Positions 62,370 through 64,000 of a stretch of DNA of 64,000 nucleotides are shown here, piece after piece. Source of the stretch: Sipunculus nudus. Lineage: Eukaryota > Annelida > Sipuncula > Golfingiida > Sipunculidae. Position 1 is the first letter of the stretch; each line of letters opens with the position of its first letter. The translations under genes and the position numbers were made by a program. Location: contig CM049319.1 in the NCBI GenBank assembly GCA_026874595.1, forward strand, positions 58,536,917-58,600,916, given 5' to 3'. The notes under the pieces were generated by a model, which had not been told where the DNA came from, searched no databases, and saw only the letters and a list, made by a program, of their open reading frames with translations.

Positions 62370-63163
62370 CAAACTGCATAACACTAGCTTGATGTAAACT
62401 TGATGTGACATGGTGCTTGAAAACTTTAATAAAATCTACAGTTTTTGATCAACCGGTTTCAAATTTTTGGTGTTAACAGACAAAATGCTAACAATAACAT
62501 GCTGTGAAAATTAAATCCACAGTACTTACAGGAAAAAAACGTGCCATGGTCAAACTTGAGCAAAATTTAAAGTACCAATTTTATATTTTTGCCAATATTT
62601 AAAAAAATTAACAGATTTTGATCTAATTTTTGTTTGGTATACAATTAAATTTTGATCAATTAAAGTTGTATTACTGAAAAAAGTCCCTACCTTTAACACT
62701 TTTGGTCTTAAGTGACCAAATATCTTTCCTGATTTTTTTACAAAGTCCATTATGTTTGGGCCCATAACTTTTTTAAATAAAATAATACTGACTTAATTTC
62801 TGGCATGTACATAGAAACAATATAGAGAATTATATTTATGGTTAATATGAAGAAAACCAGATGAGTGGTTTTGATATTAGGCAGTCCTGAAGTGTGAAAA
62901 TAGATTTCTAATAAAAAATTGAGGTTTTTCCTTAATATCTCGAAGGAACGAAGTCCTATTGACCCAATTTTCGGCATGGTAGAAGATTTTTGGGACATTT
63001 AACTGTATGGCAAATTTCAGATTCGTAGGTCCAATGGTGTCGAAATGTGCCAGTCTTACGGATGGACATCCGGACAGACGGACGGACGGACTGACATACG
63101 GACAGACGACGGACAATGGACCACGACTATAGCTCAGATGACTTATAGTCAGCTGAGCTAAAA
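62370..63163 (+). repeat. Hairpin-ended repeat family, 3'-complete copy
   Basis: Body as in the other copies, then a GGAC/GGACAGAC run (63056-63116), GGACAATGGACCACGACTAT and the hairpin at 63131-63159 followed by AAAA. Confidence 0.75.
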
Positions 63164-63266
63164 TACTGTATTTCCTGATCTGTTTATCCTATTCACCATA
63201 TTTGTGGTCATCTGAGCTAAAAATACTGTATTCCCTGATCTGTTTATCCTATTCACCATATTTGTA
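63148..63266. repeat. Two 60-bp tandem copies spanning a repeat end and its flank
   Basis: TGTTTATCCTATTCACCATA occurs at 63181 and 63241, exactly 60 apart. The duplicated unit begins inside the hairpin (GTCAGCTGAGCTAAAA or GTCATCTGAGCTAAAAA) and continues into host flank. Confidence 0.85.
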
Positions 63267-63839
63267 CACTGACAATGTCTGGCCTTGTCTTCTATTTTCC
63301 TTCTATTTGAACTAAGTTATTGTTCGGCCATTGTTTGACAAATGTCTCCTTAAAGCTTGAAGAAATTTGAATTCTAGTTTCCATTAGAGCGATCTTAAAA
63401 TGTAGAACATCTTTGACAACTGAATTTTATTGAACACAAACAAATATTATTATATAAATTGCCTCCAACATGTGGGTATGTGTTCACCCTGTTTGTGTGT
63501 ATGGTTGTGAGTTTGTTCACAATATACTTTGGTTGCCTGTTTGTTTGCGAGGGTTTCAAATTGGCGATGTTCACGAAAGAAATTTTATCGCAAAATAAAA
63601 CCTTTAAGGATAAAGAATAAGAGGTGCCCTCATCAAAGGCAATTCAAGATTGATATTATAAATAATAATTGATTCTGTACATGTTACCATTAACCTAAGA
63701 TAGTTATCATAAATAATCATCTTTAAATTACCTGCCAACAATAAACAGTGGTTTCTTCTCATTCGATATTCACTTAGGTCCCTGTAAGTTTTTTTATCGC
63801 TTCTGTGAACATATTACTTTGTATAATTAATTCATAAAA

Positions 63840-64000
63840 TAATAGATAAACTCTGTGTAGAGATGGCAAAAATTGAACCCTCCAAAAAAGTGAAAATTTT
63901 AAAATCGCTGAATTTCAACCTCGAGAAAATGAAGCTAACCACAGTAACTCATGCTATGATGAATGGCATGTCAAGAAAATTTTCAGAGTATTTTGGGAAT
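63840..64000 (+). repeat. Start of another hairpin-family copy, cut by window end
   Basis: ACCTCGAGAAAATGAAGCTAA at 63918-63938 matches the 5' part of the 26.44 kb copy (ACCTCGCAAAATGAAGCTAA). Confidence 0.5.

Larger units (their letters stand above)
60064..64000 (-). other. SUPT5H intron reaching the window edge
   Basis: No upstream exon (for example the one joining KOW1 to KOW2) is visible. The stretch is filled by the 600-bp repeat, two hairpin-family copies and a 60-bp tandem duplication. Confidence 0.6.

Overview
The window is AT-rich animal nuclear DNA with long introns, many dispersed repeats and few genes. Repeat style (terminal GGAC runs, nuclear-receptor half-site arrays, poly-G insertions) together with the one clear host gene suggests a lophotrochozoan, most likely a bivalve mollusc. 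The host gene is firm; the taxon is inference.

Region 1 (1 to about 9.4 kb) holds no gene I can support. It contains AT microsatellites, a tandem family of about 310-340 bp units carrying CTCF-like motifs (4.78-5.58 kb), and a diverged head-to-tail duplication of about 0.9 kb (5.87-7.62 kb). Region 2 (about 9.96-23.09 kb) is bounded by inverted, hairpin-forming ends. It contains a decayed Helitron-like element of Helentron type on the + strand. Read in order across several frameshifts it has a cysteine-peptidase-like domain, a basic coiled region built of tandem units, a zinc-binding DUF6570-like domain, an HUH Rep nuclease with an HVH motif and a two-tyrosine motif, a PIF1-type helicase, and a C-terminal exonuclease/endonuclease/phosphatase (EEP) domain. 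All parts are broken or lack key residues, so this is a fossil copy.

Region 3 (23.1-38.6 kb) is intergenic: a dispersed repeat copy (26.4-27.7 kb), a nuclear-receptor half-site array (29.4-30.3 kb), a polypyrimidine tract (36.1-36.8 kb), and the downstream flank of the host gene.

Region 4 (38.6-64 kb) is the 3' part of SUPT5H (Spt5, the large DSIF subunit) on the minus strand. Fourteen coding exons join in one uninterrupted frame of 649 residues plus stop, from the second KOW domain through both C-terminal repeat regions to the last KOW. The N-terminal exons, including the NGN domain, must lie beyond base 64000. Its introns hold much of the window's repeat content: a pogo/Tigger remnant, a second half-site array, copies of the hairpin-ended repeat, a 27-bp minisatellite of about 67 units, and a directly repeated pair of about 600 bp.

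The most interesting points are the full domain layout of the fossil Helentron and its apparent relation to short repeats sharing its 3' hairpin; the two arrays of about 145 bp monomers loaded with AGGTCA half sites; and CTCF-like motifs carried inside a tandem repeat. All calls come from reading the sequence; no database search was possible.
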